DNA from: CAZWUW01 sp964636895
GTDB taxonomy: Bacteria; Bacillota; Thermincolia; Thermincolales; CAZWUW01
DNA: 33,334 nucleotides
Direction of reading: 5' to 3'
Assembly (NCBI GenBank): GCA_964636895.1
Contig: CAZWUW010000027.1
Coordinates: 1-33,334 of the forward strand
This document shows positions 15,023 to 21,908 of the stretch, in pieces. Position 1 is the stretch's first letter, and each line of letters opens with the position of its first letter. A program made the translations under genes and the position numbers. Below the pieces are notes generated by a model. It saw nothing but the letters and a program-made list of their open reading frames with translations, made no database searches and was not told the DNA's origin.

Positions 15023-15187
15023 GTTTTATCCCCTGTCCGCATCATGATATTCCTCAGAAGAGCATTCTACATGAAAAATGAACTGCATGGTAATCACCTC
15101 ACAGCTCATTTTGCCCACATTTTCTAACCAAGATAATATAGTAATTAATCTCGAAATACTCTGCCATTAAAATTACGTGCAAATTAA

Positions 15188-15202
15188 TTAATCTGAGATT
15201 AA
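15188..15202. promoter_or_regulatory. Dyad TTAATC-TGA-GATTAA
   Basis: Perfect 6-bp arms stand in a 240-base AT-rich gap before the radical SAM gene. A half-match TTAATCTCGA lies at about 15146. The gap contains no convincing gene (a 20-codon minus-strand frame near 15043-15105 has a fair ribosome site but nothing else). It is a likely promoter/operator region that restarts transcription for the downstream block. Confidence 0.4.
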
Positions 15203-15265
15203 CAAGCTGTTTTAGCTTCTTTTAATTTGCGAGCCTACAATATACCTTAGTGATGGGGGTGCTTC

Positions 15266-16162
15266 ATGAAAATTGGGCTTATTGACGTGGACAGTAAACT
15301 TCCAAACATTGCCTTAATGAAAATATCTGCATACCACAAGGCCAAGGGTGACAAGGTGGGATGGCATAATCCGCTTTTCGACAAGCCAGACAAGGCATAT
15401 GCCAGTAAAATATTTACCTTTACGCCGGATTACGAATATTGGCCCGAATGTGAAATCATTAATGGGGGGAGTGGGTATGATCTAACCATAAAATTGCCGA
15501 ATGAAATAGACATGGCAAATCCGGACTATTCAATATACCCAAAGTGCAGTTACTCGATACAGATCTTTAGCCGTGGCTGTATAAGAAATTGCCCGTTTTG
15601 TATTGTCAGGCAAAAAGAAGGGTATATGCACCCGGTAGAACCGATGGAATTAAATCCAAAGGGAACCCATATAGAGGTTTTAGATAATAACTTTTTCGCT
15701 AACCCAGAATGGAGGCCAGCCGCAGAACTTCTTTTAAAATGGGGCCAGCCAGTAAACTTCCACGGCGTTGACATAAGAATACTCACCGAAGAACACGCCC
15801 ACTATCTCAACAAGATTAAACAACATAAGCAAATACATATCGCTTGGGACAACCCGAAAGATGATCTAATGTCGTATTTAAAAAAAATCACAACATGGAT
15901 AAAGCCATATAAATTAATGTGCTATGTACTTGTTGGGTATTGGAGCACACCGGAAGAAGATTTATGGCGTGTAGAGGTGTTGCGTGATCTAAAAATAGCC
16001 CCGTTTGTAATGCCTTTTAATAAGCACGACGAATATCAGCGTTCGTTTGCTCGGTGGGTAAACCATAAAGCAATTTTTAAAACAGTACCATGGCATAAAT
16101 ACAACCCGGGGAGGATAATACAAAATGACCTGCATAAAATGCAAAACCTGCCCATTGTATAA
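15266..16162 (+). CDS. Radical SAM protein, unknown reaction
   Basis: This is a 298-residue enzyme. The N-terminal 90 residues (KIGLIDVDSKLPNIALMKIS, then HKAKGDKVGW, ITNGG-like INGGSGYD) resemble the B12-binding-like Rossmann part seen in B12-binding/radical SAM proteins, without the cobalamin His. The 4Fe-4S motif is FSRGCIRNCPFC with Cys105, Cys109 and Cys112 (C-x3-C-x2-C). A TIM-barrel core follows (EVLDNNFFA, FHGVDIRIL, IHIAWDNP, LMCYVLVGY). Compact phage and prophage members are common in Clostridia, but their substrate is not established; nucleotide, tRNA or DNA-base modification are candidates. ATG 15266 follows GGGGGTG. It sits between the methyltransferase and a block of small proteins. 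Confidence 0.88.
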   Translation: MKIGLIDVDSKLPNIALMKISAYHKAKGDKVGWHNPLFDKPDKAYASKIFTFTPDYEYWPECEIINGGSGYDLTIKLPNEIDMANPDYSIYPKCSYSIQIFSRGCIRNCPFCIVRQKEGYMHPVEPMELNPKGTHIEVLDNNFFANPEWRPAAELLLKWGQPVNFHGVDIRILTEEHAHYLNKIKQHKQIHIAWDNPKDDLMSYLKKITTWIKPYKLMCYVLVGYWSTPEEDLWRVEVLRDLKIAPFVMPFNKHDEYQRSFARWVNHKAIFKTVPWHKYNPGRIIQNDLHKMQNLPIV

Positions 16163-16190
16163 CGAGGTGCCGACCACCTGGAGAATCTAA
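16125..16190 (+). CDS. Possible 21-residue Cys peptide
   Basis: Overlapping the 3' end of the radical SAM gene in another frame, ATG 16125 lies ten bases behind GGGGAGG (16108-16114) and encodes MTCIKCKTCPLYNEVPTTWR plus Ile. Three cysteines in CxxCxxC spacing and a proper ribosome site argue for a real micro-protein, possibly a metal knuckle. It is too short to be sure. Confidence 0.35.
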   Translation: MTCIKCKTCPLYNEVPTTWRI

Positions 16191-16219
16191 AACCCATCAA
16201 CCCAAATTCTCATGGGTTA

Positions 16220-16426
16220 TTGGCTGAACTCCTGTTCCGCGCTGCTGAGGATGATTGGCAAAAAAGAAGTATCGCTGTGATTCTAATTAGCCGGGATTTG
16301 TGTTATGGTGATTTTTTGAAGCTGGATATGCCCGATGAATTGAAGCAGTGGGCCATTGATGTGTTATCCAAATACCCGGATTTCAAGGAGCGGCTAGAAT
16401 GCGCTAAAGAAAATGTGGCCGGGTAG
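16220..16426 (+). CDS. Small hypothetical protein
   Basis: This is a 68-residue helical protein if started at TTG 16220, which has no ribosome site. The same frame is open back to the TAA of the radical SAM gene. CTG 16178, about nine bases behind CGAGGTG, would add 14 residues (ENLKPINPNSHGLL) that look protein-like. The body (WQKRSIAVILISRDLCYGDF, DELKQWAIDVLSKYP) is acidic and helical. The function is unknown. Confidence 0.55.
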   Translation: MAELLFRAAEDDWQKRSIAVILISRDLCYGDFLKLDMPDELKQWAIDVLSKYPDFKERLECAKENVAG

Positions 16427-16464
16427 GGGCGGGTAAAGTTTTTAAAATCAAAGGAGGTTTCAAA

Positions 16465-16755
16465 ATGTATAGACATGGTGATGTATTGATTTGCAAAGTT
16501 GAGCAAATTCCCGATGGTGCATCAAGGCTGAGTTCTAACATAATACTTGAAGGAACATCTACGGGACATGCTCATAGGTTGATTGACGGGGGACTCCACG
16601 ATAAGGACGGGACCATATATTTATCTGTTGATGAAATTGGTCAATTAGTGCATGAGGAGCACAATACGATTGAACTTCCGGCAGGCAATTATGCTATGAC
16701 TAGACAGCAAGAATTTGATCCGTACGAGGAGGCTGCTAGATATGTCCAAGATTGA
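16465..16755 (+). CDS. Conserved hypothetical protein paired with DUF6745
   Basis: This is a 96-residue protein with AAAGGAGG upstream. It starts MYRHGDVLICKVEQIPDGAS, and contains STGHAHRLIDGG and a closing HNTIELPAGNYAMTRQQEF, a beta-rich fold with several His. Proteins starting MYRHGDVL are, as I recall, often encoded immediately before DUF6745 proteins, as here, where the genes overlap by 14 bases. The pair is probably functionally linked; the activity is unknown. Confidence 0.78.
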   Translation: MYRHGDVLICKVEQIPDGASRLSSNIILEGTSTGHAHRLIDGGLHDKDGTIYLSVDEIGQLVHEEHNTIELPAGNYAMTRQQEFDPYEEAARYVQD

Positions 16756-17800
16756 AGCACTGACCAACGAACAAGAATCGCTAATGGCGGTTGTGCGTGA
16801 TGAATGGATTGGTTTTGCCTTAACCTCAGATGCGCCGATGGACAAAGTTGCTGCCAAGCAAGGCATAGAGTGGATGTACTCTCTCGCAAGCCTAAAAAAA
16901 CCAGAGATCGCATATGCAGAATCGCCCCTTGCTTGCCAAATAATCGCTAATTTGTACGGAAACACGAATTTAAGGGACAACGTAAGGGCCAGCGTAAGGG
17001 ACAGCGTGTGGGACAGCGTAAGGGACAGCGTGGGGGACAGCGTAAGGGCCAGCGTAAGGGACAGCGTAAGGGACAGCGTGTGGGACAGCGTGTGGGACAG
17101 CGTAAGGGACAGCGTGGGGGACAGCGTGTGGGCCAGCAAATTGGAATACATATACCCAATATGGCGTGATGTTTTGTCTGATGCAGGATGGGTTGCTTTT
17201 TATGATTACTTCACTCGCATTGGAGTGATTAACCACGAAAATTTCAACCAATATTTAAAATACATGAAATCTGGCGTTTTTTACGGTGTGTTTTTGGACG
17301 GTGTTGCCATTGTGTGCGGCAGACCAAAACATATTGACCGTGATAATAATAGTAGACTGCATTCCGAAAACCGCCCTGCGGTGTTATGGAGCGATGGCTA
17401 TGCACAATACTTCTGGCATGGTGTGGCGGTAACAGCCAAAATTATTGAAACGCCTGAACAATTGACCAAAGAAGATTTAATTAAAGAGGAAAATGCTGAG
17501 GTCCGCAGGGCAATGATGGAAAAGTTGGGCACAGACAGGTTTTTCGAGTTGCTTGATGTAGATGAGGTCAACCGCGAAACAGTCGGCGTTGGCGACTATG
17601 CTCAGGAGTACATACTTTATCGCACAAAAGAAATAGATGCAATAGCCGAAAAGCACATTCAATTTGTGAAGGTGAGATGTCATTCGACCGGCAGAGAATT
17701 CATGCTGTGTGTACCGCCGGAGATTGAAGATGCAGGAACAGCGGTTGCATGGACTTTTGGCATGACCAAGGCAGAGTACAAGCCACTTGCAGAGGCTTAA
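16742..17800 (+). CDS. DUF6745-like protein with DSVx tandem repeats
   Basis: This is a 352-residue protein. ATG 16742 follows GAGGAGG within the upstream gene. Residues about 77-132 are fourteen 4-residue units of the type D-S-V-(R/W/G). The C-terminal half (from about 195) has the features I associate with DUF6745: RPKHIDRDNNSRLHSENRPA, YAQYFWHGVAV, IETPEQLTKEDLIKEENAEV, RRAMMEKLG, then VRCHSTGREFMLCVPP and a final FGMTKAEYKP. This group often carries low-complexity Val/Ala/Ser/Trp repeats in its N-terminal half. Molecular function is not known. It is co-transcribed with the gene at 16465. Confidence 0.8.
   Translation: MSKIEALTNEQESLMAVVRDEWIGFALTSDAPMDKVAAKQGIEWMYSLASLKKPEIAYAESPLACQIIANLYGNTNLRDNVRASVRDSVWDSVRDSVGDSVRASVRDSVRDSVWDSVWDSVRDSVGDSVWASKLEYIYPIWRDVLSDAGWVAFYDYFTRIGVINHENFNQYLKYMKSGVFYGVFLDGVAIVCGRPKHIDRDNNSRLHSENRPAVLWSDGYAQYFWHGVAVTAKIIETPEQLTKEDLIKEENAEVRRAMMEKLGTDRFFELLDVDEVNRETVGVGDYAQEYILYRTKEIDAIAEKHIQFVKVRCHSTGREFMLCVPPEIEDAGTAVAWTFGMTKAEYKPLAEA
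16971..17138 (+). repeat. 12-bp tandem repeat, 14 units
   Basis: Fourteen uninterrupted units of 12 bases, consensus TAAGGGACAGCG, keep the reading frame. Variation is confined to TAA/TGT/TGG at the first three bases and A/C at base 8, so each unit encodes V-(R/W/G)-(D/A)-S. The high identity indicates recent expansion or homogenisation. Confidence 0.95.
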
Positions 17801-17817
17801 TCAAAGGAGGTGTCCCG

Positions 17818-18498
17818 ATGCCCAAAAAAATAACCGTTTCCATTCCATCCATTACGTTGGAAAAAGACTTGCTGGAAGGTGAAGAAATCTGCCCAACTTG
17901 CGGCGGCTTGGGCATGATGCCGCATAATAACCGATATGGACTTAGCGGCGAAAACCATCCTAGCGGTAAGCATTTCCCATATCAAAAACAGTCATACGGC
18001 TACTGCCCGACCTGCTACAATGGCGTAGTTAAAAGGTGCAAGTTTTGCGGTGAGATTGGCCGCAAAGGATATATTGAGCCAGAGCCAAACTGCAGATGCG
18101 AGGGAGCAGAAAAGCTGAGAGATGAAAAGCGCGACCAAAAAGAGCGTGAAACATGGGAAAAGGCAGAAAAAATATCTTTAGCGGATGCCGAGAAAAGGTT
18201 TAAGATGCTTTTCCTTCACTCCACGGATGATTATGTAACGCCGGACGAACTGGCAGACCTTATCGACGACCCCGACTTTGAATCGGGCTATATCTATGGC
18301 ACGGAGGAAACCGGCATAGCCTTAAATGCCGACGACATAGTTTCTGATACCTGTGAAGAACTGCACGAAGATGCCATGGATAGTATTGATGCTGACGCCA
18401 TAAAAGAGTTGCAGACCATTTTAGATAGCTGGTGTGAAAAGCATGGCGGCAGTGCTACGACCTATTACCCCGACTACAGTGTCGGGATAGAGATTTAA
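17818..18498 (+). CDS. Zinc-finger (DnaJ-like Cys) protein
   Basis: This is a 226-residue protein; ATG 17818 is preceded by AAAGGAGG. The N-terminal 95 residues hold four cysteine pairs: CPTCGG (25-28), CPTC (63-66), CKFCGE (74-77) and CRC (92-94), similar to the CxxCxG zinc knuckles of DnaJ. A charged coiled segment (about 97-130) and an acidic C-terminal half rich in Asp/Glu (DELADLIDDPDFESGYIYG) follow. Such proteins appear in phage early regions without an assigned role; protein folding or nucleic-acid binding are possible. Confidence 0.75.
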   Translation: MPKKITVSIPSITLEKDLLEGEEICPTCGGLGMMPHNNRYGLSGENHPSGKHFPYQKQSYGYCPTCYNGVVKRCKFCGEIGRKGYIEPEPNCRCEGAEKLRDEKRDQKERETWEKAEKISLADAEKRFKMLFLHSTDDYVTPDELADLIDDPDFESGYIYGTEETGIALNADDIVSDTCEELHEDAMDSIDADAIKELQTILDSWCEKHGGSATTYYPDYSVGIEI

Positions 18499-18505
18499 AA
18501 TCAAC

Positions 18506-18616
18506 TTCGGCGGGGCTTCCTGTATCGGATAAATGGGTTATATGGCATGTGACTTCTTGTAGAAGTAAGAATTCCCGGCGTAAAATCGCGGAAACCGACA
18601 CATGCTCCCCGCCGAA
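18506..18616 (+). ncRNA. Candidate structured RNA
   Basis: A 111-base non-coding stretch folds into nested perfect stems. The outer 10-bp stem is TTCGGCGGGG (18506-18515) with CCCCGCCGAA (18607-18616). One base inside its 3' arm, the 7-bp stem GCATGTG (18545-18551) pairs with CACATGC (18599-18605). Directly inside that is the hairpin ACTTCT-TGT-AGAAGT (18552-18566). The 5' side of the internal loop (18516-18544) and the segment 18567-18598 are unpaired or weakly paired. There is no T tract, so it is not a simple terminator. It could be a cis-regulatory RNA for the gene at 18641, a phage small RNA, or the relic of a small mobile element. Confidence 0.5.
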
Positions 18617-18640
18617 TCAATTATAAGGAGTGAAGAAATA

Positions 18641-18889
18641 ATGAGCATATCGTTTAAATTGTTTTTATGGCTATTTAATTTTAAGGTAAGCTGGGTTCCT
18701 GATGATAAAAAGATACTGTTTCTTGCCAATCAATTACTTGATGAGGCTGAGAAGCAAGGATACGATACATCTCCAACCAGCGGAGATTTGTTTGGATTAG
18801 ATGTGGATTGGTTTAAGGATGCGAAACAAAATGGCTTACAAGTTGGTAACATAGTTAATGGGTGGAAAGTTAATGGAGAGAGGAGTTGA
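18641..18889 (+). CDS. Small hypothetical protein
   Basis: This is an 82-residue protein with ATAAGGAGTG before ATG 18641. It begins MSISFKLFLWLFNFKVSWVP (hydrophobic, possibly membrane-associated) and continues as an amphipathic protein ending GLQVGNIVNGWKVNGERS. It lies directly downstream of the candidate structured RNA. No family is recognised. Confidence 0.65.
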   Translation: MSISFKLFLWLFNFKVSWVPDDKKILFLANQLLDEAEKQGYDTSPTSGDLFGLDVDWFKDAKQNGLQVGNIVNGWKVNGERS

Positions 18890-18893
18890 TAAA

Positions 18894-18953
18894 ATGAAAA
18901 TTGCCAAGTTGGCCAGAGAAAAAACACCGTCGGAAGAGTTGCAGGTGGAGTGA
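18894..18953 (+). CDS. Possible 19-residue leader peptide
   Basis: ATG 18894 has AGAGAGGAG at a normal distance and encodes MKIAKLAREKTPSEELQVE. Its TGA overlaps the GTG start of the next gene (GTGA), a typical coupling arrangement. It is very short; its role may be only to deliver ribosomes to the next gene. Confidence 0.35.
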   Translation: MKIAKLAREKTPSEELQVE

Positions 18954-19159
18954 GACCCTACAGCAACGAAAATCGGCAGTCCGTCGGCGGTGTTATCGAT
19001 TTTGAGGAAATGTGTCTAGTGCTCTGTCGGTCGGATGCGATTGACTGCGAGTATTGCCTGCTCCGGGGCAGCACGGCCAGGGAATGTTCGCAGCGCAAGT
19101 CGGTTTTAGAGGCGGAAATGCTGGAAGCGGTGAGAGAAGAGCTGGAGGTGCGGAAGTGA
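18950..19159 (+). CDS. Small Cys-containing protein
   Basis: This is a 69-residue protein from GTG 18950, with GGTGGAG upstream and a 4-base overlap with the preceding leader peptide. The sequence MCLVLCRSDAIDCEYCLLRG followed by a later Cys gives a five-cysteine cluster similar in style to the other tiny Cys-rich proteins here. The C-terminus is helical and acidic. The stop overlaps the next start. Confidence 0.6.
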   Translation: MRPYSNENRQSVGGVIDFEEMCLVLCRSDAIDCEYCLLRGSTARECSQRKSVLEAEMLEAVREELEVRK

Positions 19160-19554
19160 GCGAGTTTAGAGAGTGCCCATTCTGCGGGGAGCAGGAGGCG
19201 AGATTGATTAAATCAGACAATTATTACCATGTCCGCTGCAATTACTGTGGAGCCGAGGGCGAGCGCGGCATAAACAAACAAAGCGCCGTTGATGACTGGA
19301 ATACCCGGGACAATGAGTTAGCAGCGGAGGAAGCGGCAAGCCTGCTCTGCGATATTCATCAGTTGCAGTGCATCGATTGCCCGATTGTTACTCAGCATAT
19401 CAGTAATGCCGGATATGCCAACAAAGAGGAAATAAGTGCGCTGGACAAAGAGAAGCAGGAAGAATTGATCAGGATGTTTGCGTGGAATTGCGCGGAGATA
19501 AGCGATTCTGCCATTGCAAAACTAAAAGCCCGCATTGAGTCCGCCAATGCCTGA
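19156..19554 (+). CDS. Lar-like zinc-ribbon protein (restriction alleviation family)
   Basis: This is a 132-residue protein from GTG 19156, with CTGGAGG upstream and a 4-base overlap with the previous gene. The first 50 residues match the Lar-type pattern: CPFCGE (7-11), YYHVRCNYCGAEGERG (Cys28, Cys31), and the closing A-x-x-D-W-N-x-R at 44-51. Lar of the Rac prophage reduces host type I restriction, but many phage proteins share only the ribbon. The second half adds CDIHQLQCIDCPI, more cysteines, and a helical C-terminus. An anti-restriction role fits the two methyltransferases nearby but is inferred. Confidence 0.75.
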   Translation: MSEFRECPFCGEQEARLIKSDNYYHVRCNYCGAEGERGINKQSAVDDWNTRDNELAAEEAASLLCDIHQLQCIDCPIVTQHISNAGYANKEEISALDKEKQEELIRMFAWNCAEISDSAIAKLKARIESANA

Positions 19555-19795
19555 CCTGCAAAGGGTTTTAGATATTCGTTATCCCCGTGGCACCAAAATT
19601 TCGGTGACCCGGAAGGGTTATCGCGTCGGCGAGACGATGGGGCGCTGGAAAACGGAGAGTGGCGTTGTTGTTCAGGACTGTGAGCGGTTTGTTGCCTATC
19701 GGGTTCGTGGGGCAGTGGGTAGTTTTGTTGAGACGTTTCTAAAGGTGGATTTAATCACCGGCGACGTGAAAGTGCGGGTGGTGCAATGCGATTAA
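19547..19795 (+). CDS. Small hypothetical phage protein
   Basis: This is an 82-residue protein from ATG 19547, overlapping the previous stop (ATGCCTGA). It begins MPDLQRVLDIRYPRGTKISV and is beta-rich and basic (YRVGETMGRWKTESGVVVQD, VETFLKVDLITGDVKVRVVQ). A TTG at 19535 is an alternative start. No family is recognised. Confidence 0.6.
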   Translation: MPDLQRVLDIRYPRGTKISVTRKGYRVGETMGRWKTESGVVVQDCERFVAYRVRGAVGSFVETFLKVDLITGDVKVRVVQCD

Positions 19796-19799
19796 TGCG

Positions 19800-20300
19800 A
19801 TGCAAATGATGCGATGCAAATGGGCACCCGAAGAGTCGAAGTTACTAAAGCTCCGCTATGCCACTACCCCGATGCACGAACTGCTTGAGCTTTTTCCCGG
19901 CAAAACACAGAGGCAAATATATGACAAGGCGCGTGTGCTTAATATTAAAAGGAGGGTTCAGTCCATATGTGAGACTACCTGGACGCCGGAGGAGCTGAGC
20001 GTCTTGAGGGAAAAATACCCGGTAGCAGAATGGCCGGAACTACTGAAACTATTGCCCCACAGGTCGGGGTCGTCCATTAAAAACAGGGCGAACATGCTGG
20101 GGCTTAAAAGGCTAAAGCGGTCGGGGGAAAAAAGGCCATATAAGTGCGGCTGTCCCGGTATTAAACTGGATGACAATACGCGGGATTTTTTGAATAAGTT
20201 GCTTCAGTTAAACGAAATAGCCAGGGATGCCGGGAAGAAGGTTAATGTAATGATAGCAATGAACGAATGGGCGAAGCTGCGAAGGGATGGGAGTGTGTGA
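19800..20300 (+). CDS. Double Myb/SANT-like DNA-binding protein
   Basis: This is a 166-residue protein with two Myb-like units: KWAPEESKLLKLRYATTPMH (with PGKTQRQIYDKARVL) and TTWTPEELSVLREKYP (with PHRSGSSIKNRANMLGLKR). Each has the leading Trp, an acidic first helix and an R-S-x-x-x-I-x-x-(R/K)-A third helix. A C-terminal helical segment follows a GCGCP-like turn. Several ATGs lie in a small DNA repeat at the start (GATGCAAATGATGCGATGCAAATG), so the exact start is open. Such proteins are probable phage transcriptional regulators or GcrA/HNH-accessory factors. Confidence 0.75.
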   Translation: MQMMRCKWAPEESKLLKLRYATTPMHELLELFPGKTQRQIYDKARVLNIKRRVQSICETTWTPEELSVLREKYPVAEWPELLKLLPHRSGSSIKNRANMLGLKRLKRSGEKRPYKCGCPGIKLDDNTRDFLNKLLQLNEIARDAGKKVNVMIAMNEWAKLRRDGSV

Positions 20301-20539
20301 GCCCCATTGAACCCCAGAATACCGAGAGGAGGAGAGTCTCAATAAATTCGTTACTTAGGCAGTGCGAGGGCTGTTTGAACGCCCGGACAATGAGTTGTGC
20401 GGTTTTTACCGACCCGGCATATCAGTGGCGGAGCGGCAAGTGCTATGGCTGTGTTGTAGACCCGGAGGTGCTGATACGCCGGGAATCAGAAATTAAGGAG
20501 TATCAGGAGAGGAGGGGAGGGGGGAAGGTGTGTATATAA
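20297..20539 (+). CDS. Small Cys-rich protein
   Basis: This is an 80-residue protein from GTG 20297, with GGGAG upstream and a 4-base overlap with the preceding stop (GTGA). The middle reads LRQCEGCLNARTMSCAVF, then GKCYGCVVDPEVL: five cysteines in a ferredoxin- or zinc-like spacing. The C-terminus overlaps the start of the PAPS-reductase-like gene, suggesting co-translation and possibly a partner role. No family is recognised. Confidence 0.6.
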   Translation: MSPIEPQNTERRRVSINSLLRQCEGCLNARTMSCAVFTDPAYQWRSGKCYGCVVDPEVLIRRESEIKEYQERRGGGKVCI

Positions 20540-21816
20540 GCTACAATGATTTAAAAATTGAGCAAATGCGCGACCTGGATTATAAAATTGCCACCGCAAT
20601 AGCGGCCATAAAGTCAGCATTTGAAGTATGCCGTCATCGTCCGGCAATTGCATTTTCGGGAGGCAAAGACAGCACTGTTCTCTGGCACTTGATTAGGACC
20701 TATTTTCCGGAAGAAGCTGAACGGGTGATTATTATATACGGTAATACCGGTGTTGAATACCCGGAATGCGTAAAATTCGCCCGGTTATTGGAAAAAGACT
20801 GGGGCGGCGGTAATTTCTACGAAGCAAAGCCGTGCCGCACGGAGGAACCTGGCTTAAAGTATGCAGCGCAGTATGAGGTACTGCAGTATCTAATAACCAA
20901 AGGACGAATACTTGAAGTTCTTAAGCCGGACGGTAAGTTAAAAAGCACTGCTGCATTGGAAAGAGCCTGCCCTCCTGATATGCATGAACGATTTGAACGG
21001 GAGGGCCTTATTTGGCCTGCTGGAACTCGTAAAGGATATTGGTGGTGTGTAGACCAATATGGATGGCCATTGCTGGGAAAAGCTGCTTCAAAACTCAAGG
21101 CCAGGCGCATCAATATTGACTGTTTTCTTCGCTTCTCTAAGAGCCAGAGTGATGACCCAAAACTATTGAACTATTACCATTTACTGAAACAGTGTAAATT
21201 TAGCCAGGCCTGTTGTGATGTTCTAAAAAAAGAGCCAAGCGAGCGACTCCAAGCTGAACTTGATGTGGATGTAATTTTTAAGGGGCTTATGGCCGCTGAG
21301 AGTCGGCCACGTCAGACAAATTTTGTCACCAGGGGATATCTTTTCAAATCTCACCGACCGCACCTGGGAGGGAAGAGTGGAGATCCTTTCTGGCACTGCA
21401 ATCCTCTGTCAATTTGGACTGATGATGATATCTGGGCTTATACTAACCGGTTCAATTGCCCATATTCCTCACTTTATAACATGGGCTTTACGGATAAAGA
21501 CGGGTGTTATCACAAAATCAAACGCAACGGCTGCATGGGGTGCGGCACGGACCTGCTTTATCCAAATAATCATATGGCCATGTTAAGACGGACACATCCG
21601 AATCAATGGATGAAATTCATGAACAAAGGCATGGCTGACGAAATTAAAAATATCCAAATCGCCAAAAGAAGCGGACAAATATCGATCTTGGATGTATATG
21701 ATGCTAAAGACCTACTTGAAATTAGGCCATGTGCTTTTGACAGAATCGACCATTTGGTGTGGGAAGATGAAACATGGGACGAAAAAGCACAAGACTTTGA
21801 CCCGGAAGTAGCGTAA
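20530..21816 (+). CDS. PAPS reductase-like PP-loop protein
   Basis: This is a 428-residue member of the phosphoadenosine phosphosulfate reductase / PP-loop superfamily. The ATP-pyrophosphatase loop is AFSGGKDSTV (residues 41-50), followed by RVIIIYGNTGVEYPECVKFA. The C-terminal part has FWHCNPLSIWTDDDIWAY, the typical PAPS-reductase segment, then RNGCMGCGTDL, a Cys pair that could carry sulfur or a cluster. An insertion (about 135-260) lengthens it beyond CysH. Phage members are widespread and of unproven function; the DndC-like relatives act in DNA phosphorothioation. Start is GTG 20530 behind a long purine-rich ribosome site. It overlaps the Cys-rich gene by 10 bases. Confidence 0.88.
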   Translation: MYISYNDLKIEQMRDLDYKIATAIAAIKSAFEVCRHRPAIAFSGGKDSTVLWHLIRTYFPEEAERVIIIYGNTGVEYPECVKFARLLEKDWGGGNFYEAKPCRTEEPGLKYAAQYEVLQYLITKGRILEVLKPDGKLKSTAALERACPPDMHERFEREGLIWPAGTRKGYWWCVDQYGWPLLGKAASKLKARRINIDCFLRFSKSQSDDPKLLNYYHLLKQCKFSQACCDVLKKEPSERLQAELDVDVIFKGLMAAESRPRQTNFVTRGYLFKSHRPHLGGKSGDPFWHCNPLSIWTDDDIWAYTNRFNCPYSSLYNMGFTDKDGCYHKIKRNGCMGCGTDLLYPNNHMAMLRRTHPNQWMKFMNKGMADEIKNIQIAKRSGQISILDVYDAKDLLEIRPCAFDRIDHLVWEDETWDEKAQDFDPEVA

Positions 21817-21889
21817 AACGGAAGCGGCACAATAAGCCATGTACAACTTTTGGGAGGCACTAACAAAATCAGTCCTAATACAACCAGAG

Positions 21890-21906
21890 AGGGGGATTTT
21901 CTCCCT
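21890..21906 (+). promoter_or_regulatory. Hairpin covering the primase ribosome site
   Basis: AGGGGGA (21890-21896) pairs with TCTCCCT (21900-21906), seven pairs including one G-T, around a TTT loop. The purine arm is the only Shine-Dalgarno-like sequence before GTG 21909, so the hairpin would hide it and could limit primase synthesis. Confidence 0.45.
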
Positions 21907-21908
21907 TT

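Noticed and set aside
15043..15105. 20-codon minus-strand frame before the radical SAM gene
   Set aside because: It has a fair ribosome site but is very short, with no clear promoter, terminator or recognisable sequence.
16645..17151. Long minus-strand frame rich in Leu-Ser-Thr repeats opposite the 12-bp array
   Set aside because: It is the reverse reading of the in-frame 12-bp repeats. The plus-strand gene has a ribosome site, conserved C-terminus and operon context; the minus frame has none.
18506..18616. Known self-cleaving ribozyme or retron RNA
   Set aside because: No CUGANGA/GAAA hammerhead core or other remembered ribozyme core is visible. There is no reverse transcriptase near it (the only RT is the group II intron protein 16 kb away), so a retron is unlikely.
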